Origin: Gottschalkiaceae bacterium SANA
Lineage (GTDB): Bacteria > Bacillota > Clostridia > Tissierellales > GPF-1
Direction: 5' to 3'
Length of the DNA stretch: 64,000 nucleotides
Assembly: GCA_036323355.1 (NCBI GenBank)
Contig: AP028876.1
Coordinates: 620,001-684,000 of the forward strand
Below are positions 26,924 through 35,414 of the stretch, one piece after another. The notes beneath the pieces were generated by a model. The model did not search any database. It was not told the DNA's origin and saw only the letters and a program-made list of their open reading frames with translations. Made by a program: the position numbers and the translations under genes. Positions within the stretch are counted from its first letter, which is position 1, and each line of letters opens with the position of its first letter.

Positions 26924-27877
26924 ATGGAGAATCAAAATCGATCAAGAATGATGACCGAAGGCGCCATGATGGTTGGCTTAGCCGCGGTTCTTGGATATTT
27001 GGGACAGATGTTATTGACACCCGTGTTATTTTTATATCCGCTACCATTTTTGGTCTTGGGATATCGCCAAGGAACGAAGGCGACAGTGATTGCAATACTC
27101 GCAAGCTTGGGCGTCTGTTCTTTACTGTTTATGCCCATAGCAGCTTTGTCTATGACCATGAGTTTGGGTCTTCCTGCGATTGCAATGGTCTGGGGAATTC
27201 ATCATTCCAGAAGCTTTGGTGAGATTATTATCATAGGCGGACTTGCAGCCTTGCTTGGATTTGGCGGCGCAGCCGTTCTTTTTCAGCTGGTCAGCGGGAT
27301 TGATATGGTGGAGTATGTGACTAGCTTAACCGGGGAAATGCAAAGTGTCGTAGAAACGACGGTGGCAGCAAACTCCACCTTGGATGCGGAACAGGCAGAC
27401 CTCATGCTTACGCAGTTTACGGCGATGATTGAAATGGTGAAACGAACCTTGCCAGCAAGCTTATTAATCACTTCTATGTTGATTGCTTATGTTAATATGC
27501 GATTGATGGTGATGATTTTAAAGCGGATCAAGATGGCGGTGCCGGATATGCCGCAATTCAAACTGTTTGTTTTGCCACGAGGTATGGCTTTTGGAATCTT
27601 AGCTATGTATCTGGCGGGAATATTTTTGGAGTATCGGAATTTTTTTGAGCCGGGAATTTTGACGCAGAATATTTTAATCCTGGCTATGGCTGCTTTTTTG
27701 GTGCAAGGGTGGGCTGTTGTGATTTATATTCTTGGCCAGCGAACAAAAAGCAAAACGATTGTTGTTCTGATTATTGTGATGAGTTTGTTATTTGCAGCGG
27801 TTCAGTATGCCGTACTGATGTTGGGAATGTTAGATCGATTCTTTAACTTCCGGCGATTGCCGAGTACAGGAGTCTAA
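26924..27877 (+). CDS. DUF2232 (YybS-like) membrane protein
   Basis: The 317-residue protein has about eight membrane helices. MTEGAMMVGLAAVLGYLGQM at the start and PLPFLVLGYRQGTKATVIAILAS are typical of the DUF2232/YybS group, a small-molecule carrier-like family of unknown function. GAGAGGGG precedes the ATG. It is followed after 10 bases by gdpP, then rplI and dnaB, an order conserved in many Firmicutes (yybS-yybT-rplI-dnaC in Bacillus), which supports the identity. One transcript for all four is likely. Confidence 0.9.
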   Translation: MENQNRSRMMTEGAMMVGLAAVLGYLGQMLLTPVLFLYPLPFLVLGYRQGTKATVIAILASLGVCSLLFMPIAALSMTMSLGLPAIAMVWGIHHSRSFGEIIIIGGLAALLGFGGAAVLFQLVSGIDMVEYVTSLTGEMQSVVETTVAANSTLDAEQADLMLTQFTAMIEMVKRTLPASLLITSMLIAYVNMRLMVMILKRIKMAVPDMPQFKLFVLPRGMAFGILAMYLAGIFLEYRNFFEPGILTQNILILAMAAFLVQGWAVVIYILGQRTKSKTIVVLIIVMSLLFAAVQYAVLMLGMLDRFFNFRRLPSTGV

Positions 27878-27887
27878 GGAGACAAAT

Positions 27888-29936
27888 ATGAAATTGAAAC
27901 GTTGGATTCGAATAATCAAAAGAAATCGAAAGCATCGCGTTGAAGAGGAAGAAAAAAAGATTCAGCGTGTGGTGAAAAAGGCGCGATTTGATCAACGCCA
28001 GATTTTAATTGGCGTTGGTTTGTTGGTTTGTATTTTGGCAATTTTTAATCTTCGACATAGTTTATTATTGGGGTTTGTATTCTTTTATGGATTTTCTTAT
28101 TATTTGATTCGAAAAAATGGAAATCAGCATCAATGGGCGCGTCTTGTGGAAGGCATGGCGGGAGAAATGGACCTTGTCACGCGGGACTTGATATTTAATC
28201 TTCCCGTACCCTTTAGTTTGGTTTCTGAGAATGGTTCCATCCTTTGGTATAACGAAGTGTTTCAGACGACCATGGAGGGCCATGAATGGATTGGCGAGAG
28301 CATAGGCAAAATCATTCCTAATTTTTCATTTTCTCTTTTTGAAAAAGAATCGGTAGAGGTTTCTTTAGGCGAGCAAACCTATCAAGTGATGTGCAATGTG
28401 ATTGAACCTAAAGACGATAAAAGTACGCGGCTTGCCATGTTGTATTGGATCCGTCGAACAGAATTGGCGGATTTGAAGGAACGTTTGGTCATGAGTCAAC
28501 CGTGCATTGCTATGATCCAAATTGATAACTATGCTGAATTGGCATCTCGTAGAGAAGAATTTAAAATGTCTGAGATCGATACTGCGGTTCATCGAATTTT
28601 GGATGGCTACTCGGCTCGCATGAGCGCTGCTCTTCGGGAGTATGATGACGGAAAGTATATGATGGTGTTGAACTATCGTCAGCTGAATTGGCTGATGGAA
28701 CGGAAATTTGAACTTTTAGATGAAATTCGAGAGGTCAATGTTGGTAATTCGATGCCAGTTACCTTAAGCATGGGGATCGGTACGGGCAGTGATTCTTTTA
28801 CTAAGGTCTATGAATATGCGGGAGTTGCCATGGAAATTGCCCTGGGAAGGGGCGGTGATCAAGCCGTTGTCAAACAGGCTGATATCTTGAATTTCTATGG
28901 GGGAAAATCAAAGACCCTAGAGAAACGGAATCGAGTCAAGGCTCGAGTGATAGCCCATGCCTTGAAGGAATTGATTACAGAAAGTGAACGTGTTTTTATT
29001 ATGGGACATAAGGTGCCGGATATGGATGCCTTGGGTGCGGGTGTTGGATTTTTGGCCATTGTCCAGAATCTCGATAAAAAAGGATATATTGTCTTTGAGG
29101 AAAGCAACCCCTCTGTTGACAACTTGATGCAGAGACTATTGGCAGAGGACGAGGAATACAGCAAGAACTTTTTGACTCCAGCTCAAGCGGAAGAACTCTT
29201 TCAGCCCAACGATCTCTTGGTTGTGGTTGATAATCATCGTCCCGATTCATCAGAAGCACCAAATTTGATTCCAAAGGCTCAGAAATTGATTTTATTTGAT
29301 CACCATCGCAGAACGGCGTCCTTTATTGAGCCGGTAACCTTGATGTATATGGAACCGTATGCATCATCGACTTGTGAACTGATCACTGAAGTCATTAGTT
29401 ATATGGGAGATGCCATGAAACTTTTGCCCTATGAGGCAGATTCCTTATTGGCGGGAATTACGGTGGATACCAAAAACTTCACCTATAAAACTGGAGTAAG
29501 GACTTTTGAGGCGGCATCTTATTTAAGGCGAGCGGGTGCGGATACCATGGAGGTTCGAAAGCTATTTAAAGATGATTTATCGATTTTGGTACAAAAGGCT
29601 TCTGTATTGAAGGAAGCGGAAATCTATAAGAGTTATTTTGCTTTGTCTCAATTTGATCAGGATTCGGATATTTCGATACTTGTGGCCGCGCAATCTGCGG
29701 ATGAATTGTTGAAAGTCCGTGGGGTGAGGGCATCCTTTGTGGTTACAAATTATGGAGGACGGATTCATATCTCTGCTCGATCCATGGATGAGATCAACGT
29801 GCAAATGATTATGGAGAAATTAGGGGGAGGCGGCCATATGAATTCGGCGGCAACCCAAATCGATACGAGTTTGGCTTTGGCAAAAAACATGCTGAAACAG
29901 GCGATCGATGAATATATAGAAGAGGAGAAAGAATAA
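27888..29936 (+). CDS. gdpP: Cyclic-di-AMP phosphodiesterase GdpP (DHH family)
   Basis: It hydrolyses c-di-AMP, a second messenger controlling potassium and cell-wall balance. The 682-residue membrane protein has two N-terminal helices (about 40-75). A PAS-like sensor (about 95-190) and a degenerate GGDEF domain (about 200-330, no GGDEF motif) follow. The DHH phosphoesterase has GHKVPDMDALGAGVG, VVVDNHRPD and DHHRRTASF. The DHHA1 domain ends in GGGGHMNSAATQ. All metal ligands expected for activity are present. AAGGAGACAAAT precedes the ATG. The gene is one base from rplI. Confidence 0.95.
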   Translation: MKLKRWIRIIKRNRKHRVEEEEKKIQRVVKKARFDQRQILIGVGLLVCILAIFNLRHSLLLGFVFFYGFSYYLIRKNGNQHQWARLVEGMAGEMDLVTRDLIFNLPVPFSLVSENGSILWYNEVFQTTMEGHEWIGESIGKIIPNFSFSLFEKESVEVSLGEQTYQVMCNVIEPKDDKSTRLAMLYWIRRTELADLKERLVMSQPCIAMIQIDNYAELASRREEFKMSEIDTAVHRILDGYSARMSAALREYDDGKYMMVLNYRQLNWLMERKFELLDEIREVNVGNSMPVTLSMGIGTGSDSFTKVYEYAGVAMEIALGRGGDQAVVKQADILNFYGGKSKTLEKRNRVKARVIAHALKELITESERVFIMGHKVPDMDALGAGVGFLAIVQNLDKKGYIVFEESNPSVDNLMQRLLAEDEEYSKNFLTPAQAEELFQPNDLLVVVDNHRPDSSEAPNLIPKAQKLILFDHHRRTASFIEPVTLMYMEPYASSTCELITEVISYMGDAMKLLPYEADSLLAGITVDTKNFTYKTGVRTFEAASYLRRAGADTMEVRKLFKDDLSILVQKASVLKEAEIYKSYFALSQFDQDSDISILVAAQSADELLKVRGVRASFVVTNYGGRIHISARSMDEINVQMIMEKLGGGGHMNSAATQIDTSLALAKNMLKQAIDEYIEEEKE

Positions 29937-29937
29937 G

Positions 29938-30387
29938 ATGAAAGTAGTATTGTTGAAAGACGTAAAGGACATTGGAAAAAAAGGGGACGTAATCAACGCC
30001 AAGGAAGGGTATGCCCGAAACTATTTGTTACCAAAAGGGTATGCGGCAGAAGCGACGAGTGGAAAGCTGAAAGAAGTAGAACAGCGAAATCGCGGTAAAG
30101 AGATACGTGCCGAGGAAATTTTGGCGGAAGCGCGACAAGTCAAGGAAGCCATTGAAAATGAGCAAATTGTGATCAAGAGCAAGTCAGGTGCTGGAAGCAA
30201 ATTGTTTGGATCGATTACGATCAAAGAGATTGCCCAGGTTTTACAATCAAAGGGATATGAGATTGACCGTAAGAAGATGAAATTGAAGGGCGGAAAGATC
30301 AACATGCTGGGCCGTTTTCCAGTTGAGATTAAATTGCATCCCAAGGTCAAGGCGGAAGTAACAATAGAAGTTGTCGACCAGGACTAG
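29938..30387 (+). CDS. rplI: Large subunit ribosomal protein L9
   Basis: L9 binds 23S rRNA and helps keep the reading frame during translation. The 149-residue length is standard. The N-terminal domain has MKVVLLKDVKDIGKKGDVI and GYARNYLLPKGYA. A long connecting helix and the C-terminal domain (KLFGSITIKEIAQ) follow. GAGGAGAAAG lies before the ATG within the end of gdpP, with one base between stop and start, so translation is coupled. Confidence 0.97.
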   Translation: MKVVLLKDVKDIGKKGDVINAKEGYARNYLLPKGYAAEATSGKLKEVEQRNRGKEIRAEEILAEARQVKEAIENEQIVIKSKSGAGSKLFGSITIKEIAQVLQSKGYEIDRKKMKLKGGKINMLGRFPVEIKLHPKVKAEVTIEVVDQD

Positions 30388-30401
30388 ATAAGGAGAGCGT
30401 G

Positions 30402-31727
30402 ATGGAAGAACGATTCAGCAAGATTCCACCGCATAATATAGAAGCGGAACAATCGGCATTGGCAGCTATGCTTTTGGATCGAGATGCAATTGTGACAGCT
30501 TCGGAAATTCTACATCCGGAAGATTTTTATCGCAAGGGCAATGAGTTGGTTTTTGAATCAATGATGGAATTGTATAACACCAATGAACCTGTTGATCTGA
30601 TTACCCTTTCAGAAAATTTGAAGAAAAAAGATATGCTAGAAGCTGTTGGTGGTGAGGCATATTTAATTGGCATAACCGACGCCTTGGCGACCACGGCAAA
30701 TATTGCTACCTATTGCGAAATTATTGAAGAGAAGGCGGTTTTACGCCGATTGATTCAAACTTCCAATGAAATTATGGCGGAAAGTTATAGGGATCAGCGC
30801 AAGGTTACTGATATTCTGGCGCAGGCGGAAACGACTATTTTTCAAATTTCTCAGAGTAAGAATACAGGAACCATCACCTCCATGCGGGAGATCTTGTCGA
30901 CAACCCTGGATCAGATTGAGGAGTTATCAAAGAATGCAGGCAAGTTAACGGGTATCACCACAGGCTTTAACAGTTTAGATGCCAAGTTAAATGGTTTGCA
31001 ACGTTCAGATTTGGTTCTTGTTGCAGCGCGTCCGGCTATGGGTAAATCGACTCTTGCCATGAACTTTGCTGAGAATGCGGCGATTCACGCAGATGCCACG
31101 GTTGTTGTTTTCTCTCTGGAGATGGCCAAAGAACAGTTGGCACAGAGAATGTTGTCTTCCATGTCAAATATTGAATTGAACCGAATTCGATCGGGTGATT
31201 TGGATAATGAAGCGTGGTCCATGCTGATTGCAGCGATGCAGAAGTTGGCAGAGAAGAAAATCTTTATCGATGATACACCTGGGGTAACCCTGAACGATAT
31301 TCGGGCAAAATGCAGACGTATGAAGGCAGAACGAGGACTAGACATGATTGTGATTGACTACTTGCAGTTGATGGCGTCGGATGGGAAAACCGAAAACCGT
31401 CAGCAGGAGGTATCAACGATCTCTAGGGGATTGAAATTAATGGCTCGTGAACTGGATTGTCCTGTTGTGACTTTGTCTCAGTTGTCTCGTGCGCCAGAAC
31501 AACGGGCGGATCATCGTCCGATTATGTCGGATTTACGTGAATCTGGTGCCATTGAGCAGGATGCCGATGTTGTCTTGATGTTGTATCGGGATGACTATTA
31601 CGATGAAGAGTCCGAGGATCAAGGCTTGGCCGAAGTTATTATCACCAAGCAGAGAAATGGTCCGACGGGAACGGTCAAATTGGCCTTCCGTGGTGAATAT
31701 ACAAAGTTTATGAGCATAGAACCATAA
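30402..31727 (+). CDS. dnaB: Replicative DNA helicase DnaB
   Basis: It unwinds DNA at the replication fork as a hexamer. The 441-residue protein has the N-terminal DnaB domain (PPHNIEAEQSALAAMLLD) and a linker. The RecA-like motor has Walker A (AARPAMGKST, near 207-216), FSLEMAKEQLAQRML, Walker B (MIVIDYLQLM), the H3 Gln region LSQLSRAPEQR and SDLRESGAIEQDADVV. I take the ATG at 30402 behind AAGGAGAG; a GTG at 30399 is possible. It ends the four-gene operon, followed by a 700-bp gap with repeats and DnaA boxes before purA. Confidence 0.96.
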   Translation: MEERFSKIPPHNIEAEQSALAAMLLDRDAIVTASEILHPEDFYRKGNELVFESMMELYNTNEPVDLITLSENLKKKDMLEAVGGEAYLIGITDALATTANIATYCEIIEEKAVLRRLIQTSNEIMAESYRDQRKVTDILAQAETTIFQISQSKNTGTITSMREILSTTLDQIEELSKNAGKLTGITTGFNSLDAKLNGLQRSDLVLVAARPAMGKSTLAMNFAENAAIHADATVVVFSLEMAKEQLAQRMLSSMSNIELNRIRSGDLDNEAWSMLIAAMQKLAEKKIFIDDTPGVTLNDIRAKCRRMKAERGLDMIVIDYLQLMASDGKTENRQQEVSTISRGLKLMARELDCPVVTLSQLSRAPEQRADHRPIMSDLRESGAIEQDADVVLMLYRDDYYDEESEDQGLAEVIITKQRNGPTGTVKLAFRGEYTKFMSIEP

Positions 31728-31758
31728 AGCGATGAACGAGGAGGGGAGACTTTTTCCT

Positions 31759-31793
31759 TCAAACAAGAGAGAATTTTATTTTCTCTTGTTTGA
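31759..31793 (+). terminator. Strong hairpin after dnaB
   Basis: TCAAACAAGAGA (31759-31770) pairs perfectly with 31782-31793 around an AT-rich loop. No T-run follows; a second hairpin of CCTTCCTTTT with AAAGGAAGGG (31807-31833) lies next to it. Together they probably end or stabilise the dnaB mRNA. Confidence 0.6.
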
Positions 31794-31850
31794 GAGAAAG
31801 AGAAATCCTTCCTTTTGTTTTGGAAAGGAAGGGTAAGAAACCCCTCCACG

Positions 31851-32006
31851 TTCTAGGAATAGAGCCCCGCCGTTCCCGGAGGGAGAGCCAAGCGACCCCG
31901 TAGGGAACTTGATGAGATCCTCCCTCATTCTAGAGAAGGAGCCCCGTCGTTCCCGAAGGGAGAGCAAAGCGACCCCGTGAAGGAGCCCTGTCGTTCCTGA
32001 AGGGAA
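31851..32006. repeat. Tandem 51-bp GC-rich repeats
   Basis: Two full copies (31851-31901 and 31928-31978) start TTCTAG and share GAGCCCCG, CGTTCCCG, AGGGAGAGC and AAGCGACCCCGT. A third, partial copy follows at about 31979-32006. They are more GC-rich than their surroundings and contain short inverted segments (TCCC/GGGA). They look like a small interspersed palindromic element. Minus-strand open frames across them are by-products of the repeat and have no ribosome sites. Confidence 0.75.
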
Positions 32007-32135
32007 ATTTTTTTGTGGAAAAGAGTAGTTTTTTTATGTAAAAACCCTAAAACACGAAGAATTGGGGGCGCCTTCGTCTCTGATTTGTGGAAAAGAGGAC
32101 GAAGTGTGGATGGAAAGGGACTATTATTCAGGTTT

Positions 32136-32217
32136 TGTGGATAATCCACAAGATATTCACAGAACGTCTGTGCATAAGTCTGTGGATACTGTGGATAATG
32201 TGGGGAAATCATCCACA
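32136..32217. other. Cluster of DnaA boxes between dnaB and purA
   Basis: Three sites match TTATNCACA exactly on the minus strand: TGTGGATAA at 32136-32144 and 32190-32198, and TGTGCATAA at 32169-32177. At least four more have one mismatch: TAATCCACA 32142-32150, ATATTCACA 32153-32161, TGTGGATAC 32181-32189 and TCATCCACA 32209-32217. The first two form a perfect 15-bp palindrome. An AT-rich stretch (32230-32345) follows. Seven sites in 82 bp is far above chance; it may be an origin part or a DnaA-titrating site. The rest of the gap (32007-32135) has isolated GTGGA motifs only. Confidence 0.75.
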
Positions 32218-32348
32218 AGATCTTGTGTTAAGGGAATGTCAATCCCTGAATCTAGTAAACTCAGAAAGTTATGAACACTGATTACAAGTAAATACCGACT
32301 ATAAAGCGTATGATTATGACAACACTTTATAAAACATACGGATTTTCG

Positions 32349-32377
32349 TTGCATCTATCTATACTTTCTGGTAGAAT
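32349..32377 (+). promoter_or_regulatory. Promoter of purA
   Basis: TTGCAT (32349-32354) and TAGAAT (32372-32377) are spaced 17 bp. A small GGTC-GAAA-GACC hairpin lies in the leader at about 32384-32395. No purine riboswitch is visible. Confidence 0.65.
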
Positions 32378-32427
32378 TATCTCGGTCGAAAGACCCTGTA
32401 CTAAATAAAATATGTGAGGTATGAATC

Positions 32428-33714
32428 ATGTCAACCTATACTGTACTAGGCGCCCAATGGGGTGATGAAGGAAAAGGAAAAATTACGGATTATTTGGCGG
32501 AAAAAGCAGACTTGGTGGTTCGCTATCAAGGTGGAAACAACGCAGGTCACACGGTTGTGATCGGTGAAAACACCTATAAATTGCATTTGATTCCATCAGG
32601 AATTTTCTATTCTGACAAATTGGCTGTGATTGCCAACGGTGTTGTGGTCAACCCATTTGCACTGTTGGAAGAGATTCAATACTTAAATGAAAAAGGCATA
32701 ACAACTGATAATCTACGCATTAGTGATCGCGCACATATCATTTTGCCAACGCATCTTAAATTGGATGCCTTGAAGGAAGAAAAACGCGGTAAAGCGAAGA
32801 TCGGCACAACTATTAAGGGGATTGGACCGGCATATGTGGATAAGATGGAGAGAAGCGGACTCAGATTCGCAGATATCTTTTATCCAGAGGTGTTCGAAAA
32901 AATTCTTCGTAAGAATATTGAAGGAAAAAATGAATTGATCGAAAAGTTCTACGGCGTAGAAGGATTCGATGTGGATCAAACGGTTGTTGAAGTAGTGGCT
33001 GCTTTGGAAAAACTGAAGCCTCATGTCGTGGATACGGTGGAACTTTTACAAGATGCCAAGCAAGCAGATAAAAAAATCTTGCTAGAAGGTGCACAAGGCA
33101 CCCTATTGGATATTGATTTTGGAACCTATCCCTATGTAACTAGTTCTCACCCAACAACGGGTGGTGTTTCCATTGGTACAGGTCTGTCGCCTTTTGATCT
33201 AGATGGAGCCATCGGTGTTGTGAAAGCCTATTTGACACGCGTTGGTAAGGGTCCATTCCCAACAGAATTGGAAAATGAGACTGGTGAATGGATTCGGGAA
33301 AAAGGATTTGAATTCGGAACAACAACAGGCCGCCCGCGCAGATGTGGTTGGTTGGATACTGTGATGCTTCGATATACAGCACAGATCAATGGATTGACTT
33401 CTTTGGTCGTTACCAAGTTGGATACCTTGGGCGGATTGGAAGAAATAGAGATCTGTTCAGGTTATTTATTGAACGGTAAGGTTGTAAAAACCTTCCCCGC
33501 ATCTTTGCAGACCTTGGCGCTTTGCCAGCCTGTATACGAAAAACATCCGGGCTGGAGCCTTGAGAGTATGCAAGGGATTGAAACCTATGAAGACCTGCCT
33601 GAAACGGCGAAAAAATATTTAGCTAGAATTGAAGAATTGACTGGGGTATCGGTTGATATGTTCTCCATTGGTCCAAAACGATCTGAAACAATTATGAGAA
33701 AAGAAGTATTCTAG
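32428..33714 (+). CDS. purA: Adenylosuccinate synthetase
   Basis: It joins IMP and aspartate using GTP, the first step from IMP to AMP. The 428-residue length is standard. Motifs are GAQWGDEGKGKITDYLA (GTP/IMP binding), GNNAGHTV, the lysine-containing GIGPAYVDKMERSGLR, and EGAQGTLLDIDFGTYPYVTSS. GTGRPRRCGWLD appears in the variant GTTTGRPRRCGW, followed by TKLDTLGGLEEI. GTGAGGT lies 9 bases before the ATG. It is expressed from its own promoter and ends at a strong terminator. Its place after dnaB matches the near-origin order of other Firmicutes. Confidence 0.97.
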   Translation: MSTYTVLGAQWGDEGKGKITDYLAEKADLVVRYQGGNNAGHTVVIGENTYKLHLIPSGIFYSDKLAVIANGVVVNPFALLEEIQYLNEKGITTDNLRISDRAHIILPTHLKLDALKEEKRGKAKIGTTIKGIGPAYVDKMERSGLRFADIFYPEVFEKILRKNIEGKNELIEKFYGVEGFDVDQTVVEVVAALEKLKPHVVDTVELLQDAKQADKKILLEGAQGTLLDIDFGTYPYVTSSHPTTGGVSIGTGLSPFDLDGAIGVVKAYLTRVGKGPFPTELENETGEWIREKGFEFGTTTGRPRRCGWLDTVMLRYTAQINGLTSLVVTKLDTLGGLEEIEICSGYLLNGKVVKTFPASLQTLALCQPVYEKHPGWSLESMQGIETYEDLPETAKKYLARIEELTGVSVDMFSIGPKRSETIMRKEVF

Positions 33715-33726
33715 AAGCAAAACCCG

Positions 33727-33754
33727 AAACTGGATGGAGACATCCAGTTTTTTT
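33727..33754 (+). terminator. Intrinsic terminator after purA
   Basis: AAACTGGATG (33727-33736) and CATCCAGTTT (33741-33750) pair around GAGA, followed by a T-run. Confidence 0.9.
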
Positions 33755-33766
33755 ATGGAACGAATA

Positions 33767-33775
33767 TGGTAAAAT
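33767..33775 (+). promoter_or_regulatory. Extended -10 promoter of pepV
   Basis: TGGTAAAAT is an extended -10 element with no good -35, about 43 bp before the pepV start. Confidence 0.45.
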
Positions 33776-33817
33776 AGGGGCAAAGAGTGATAGTAGTTGG
33801 AAATTGGAGGAAAAAAT

Positions 33818-35185
33818 ATGAAAAAATGGACGACAGAAACCCAAGCGATGGTGAAAGATTTACAGGCGTTGATTCAAATTAAGAGTGTTGAAGGAAAAGC
33901 GGAAGCGGGCATGCCTTTTGGACCGGGCCCAAAAGCGGCTTTGGATGCTGCTTTGGCATTATGTGATCGTTTGGGATTTCGAACAAAAGATTTGGATGGA
34001 TATGCAGGCTTCGCTGAATTTGGTCAAGGCGAGGAAGTTGTTGGTATTTTGGCTCATCTTGATGTAGTACCAGAAGGCGATAGTTGGGATTTTCCTCCCT
34101 ATGAAGCGCATATTGCAGATGGTAAGATCTTCGGTCGTGGAACCATTGATGACAAGGGACCAGCAGTAGCGGCCTTATACGGTATGAAGCGAGTCATGGA
34201 TTCGGGTGTAGCCTTAAAGCGGCGTGTGCGAATGATTTTTGGCACCAACGAGGAAACGGGTTGGGGTGGCATTCATCACTATGTTGAAAAAGAGGGTGGT
34301 GTTACCCTTGGATTTACTCCGGATGGCGCATTTCCTTTGATCCATGGAGAAAAGGGAATATTGGATGCAGAGTTTAGTCAAATATTTCCACAGGCTGAAG
34401 CCGCAGTGAAGCTTCTTTCTTTGGCGGGTGGCAACGCTGTAAATATGGTGCCTGATTCGGCTACGGCGATTCTTGGCGGAGAGGGGATTGAAGATTGGAT
34501 TCAGTCGATTCAAGGGGAGATTCTTAAGGATGGTCGCTTTGAGTTGATACGGCAAGGAATGACTTGCTCACTTAAGCGAATCGGAAAATCTGCTCATGGT
34601 TCAACACCAGAAGCAGGCGAGAATGCCGTTTCCCATTTAATTGATTTTCTTGTGAACCATGGGGTTCAAGATCCCTGTTTGGATTCCTATATGGACTTGG
34701 TTGGCTTGGAAATGGATGGCGCATCATTCGGCTGCAAGATGGATGATGAGTACGGTGCATTAACCTTCAATGTAGGGCTTTTTGAATACAAAAATGGAGA
34801 AGCAAATTTTCGGGTGAATATCCGTTATCCCATCAGTAAGGAGGAGGATGCGGTTTGGGAATCCATGCAGTCTATTGCCAGTGTAAAAAAGGGATGGTTG
34901 GCAGACAAGCTTAGTCATTTGGCACCGATCTATCGGGAAATCCAGGATCCTTTGGTTCAGACCTTGCTGGGAGTATACCGGGAAGTAACAGGAGATCTAG
35001 AGAACCAACCATTTACGATTGGCGGTGGCACATATGCCCGTGCCATGGACAATGTGGTTGCCTTTGGACCAGGACTCATGGGTTCATCTCATTTGGCCCA
35101 TCAGCCTAATGAGTATATCGAAGTTGAGGAATTGATTGCCTTGGCTGAAATTTATGAAAAAGCCATTGTGCAATTGGCGAAATAA
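33818..35185 (+). CDS. pepV: M20 family dipeptidase PepV
   Basis: It hydrolyses dipeptides in the cytoplasm. The 455-residue protein has the zinc ligands of PepV: GILAHLDVVPEGD (His and catalytic Asp), GRGTIDDKGPAVAALYGMK (bridging Asp), NEETGWGGIHHYVEKEG (catalytic Glu and Glu ligand), TPDGAFP, and a C-terminal GGTYARAMDN with SSHLAHQPNEYI (His). The lid domain lies in between (about 190-380). The ATG at 33818 follows GGAGGAAAAAAT; an upstream in-frame ATG at 33797 is less likely. It is transcribed alone. Confidence 0.94.
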   Translation: MKKWTTETQAMVKDLQALIQIKSVEGKAEAGMPFGPGPKAALDAALALCDRLGFRTKDLDGYAGFAEFGQGEEVVGILAHLDVVPEGDSWDFPPYEAHIADGKIFGRGTIDDKGPAVAALYGMKRVMDSGVALKRRVRMIFGTNEETGWGGIHHYVEKEGGVTLGFTPDGAFPLIHGEKGILDAEFSQIFPQAEAAVKLLSLAGGNAVNMVPDSATAILGGEGIEDWIQSIQGEILKDGRFELIRQGMTCSLKRIGKSAHGSTPEAGENAVSHLIDFLVNHGVQDPCLDSYMDLVGLEMDGASFGCKMDDEYGALTFNVGLFEYKNGEANFRVNIRYPISKEEDAVWESMQSIASVKKGWLADKLSHLAPIYREIQDPLVQTLLGVYREVTGDLENQPFTIGGGTYARAMDNVVAFGPGLMGSSHLAHQPNEYIEVEELIALAEIYEKAIVQLAK

Positions 35186-35211
35186 AAATAATCTGACTAT
35201 TTTTCCAACTA

Positions 35212-35240
35212 TTGAAATTTTCTTCACGCTACGATACAAT
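35212..35240 (+). promoter_or_regulatory. Promoter of the tRNA gene
   Basis: TTGAAA (35212-35217) and TACAAT (35235-35240) are spaced 17 bp and end 13 bp before the tRNA. Confidence 0.7.
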
Positions 35241-35253
35241 AAGGCTAGCGTGA

Positions 35254-35329
35254 GGGCGCTTAGCTCAGTTGGGAGAGCACTAGCTCGACAAGCTAGGGGT
35301 CGCTGGTTCGAGCCCAGTAGTGCCCACCA
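35254..35329 (+). tRNA. tRNA-Val (anticodon GAC) with C at position 33
   Basis: The 76-base sequence folds as a full cloverleaf including an encoded CCA end. The acceptor stem is GGGCGCT/AGTGCCC with one G-U pair, the D arm GCTC/GAGC, the anticodon stem CTAGC/GCTAG, a five-base variable loop and the T arm GCTGG/CCAGT with TTCGAGC. The 7-base anticodon loop TCGACAA puts GAC at 34-36, meaning valine, with A73 as in tRNA-Val. Position 33 is C, although U33 is nearly universal. It has its own promoter and terminator. Confidence 0.92.
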
Positions 35330-35330
35330 C

Positions 35331-35360
35331 AAGACAATCCTTTTGGATTGTCTTTTTTTT
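35331..35360 (+). terminator. Intrinsic terminator after tRNA-Val
   Basis: AAGACAATCC and GGATTGTCTT form a perfect 10-bp stem with loop TTTT, followed by six T. Confidence 0.9.
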
Positions 35361-35414
35361 GCATTGAAATCAACTGCCTGGGGTAAATAAGCCATAGAAA
35401 GGCGGTATAAAAAA

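Noticed and set aside
31851-32006. CRISPR array
   Set aside because: Only two and a half units, 51 bp long and diverged, with no regular spacers and no cas genes.
31619-32218. Several minus-strand open frames of 60-100 codons after dnaB
   Set aside because: They run through the GC-rich repeats and hairpins, repeat the same residues, and lack ribosome sites.
32230-32427. Purine riboswitch before purA
   Set aside because: No three-way-junction pattern; only a small GAAA-loop hairpin is seen after the promoter.
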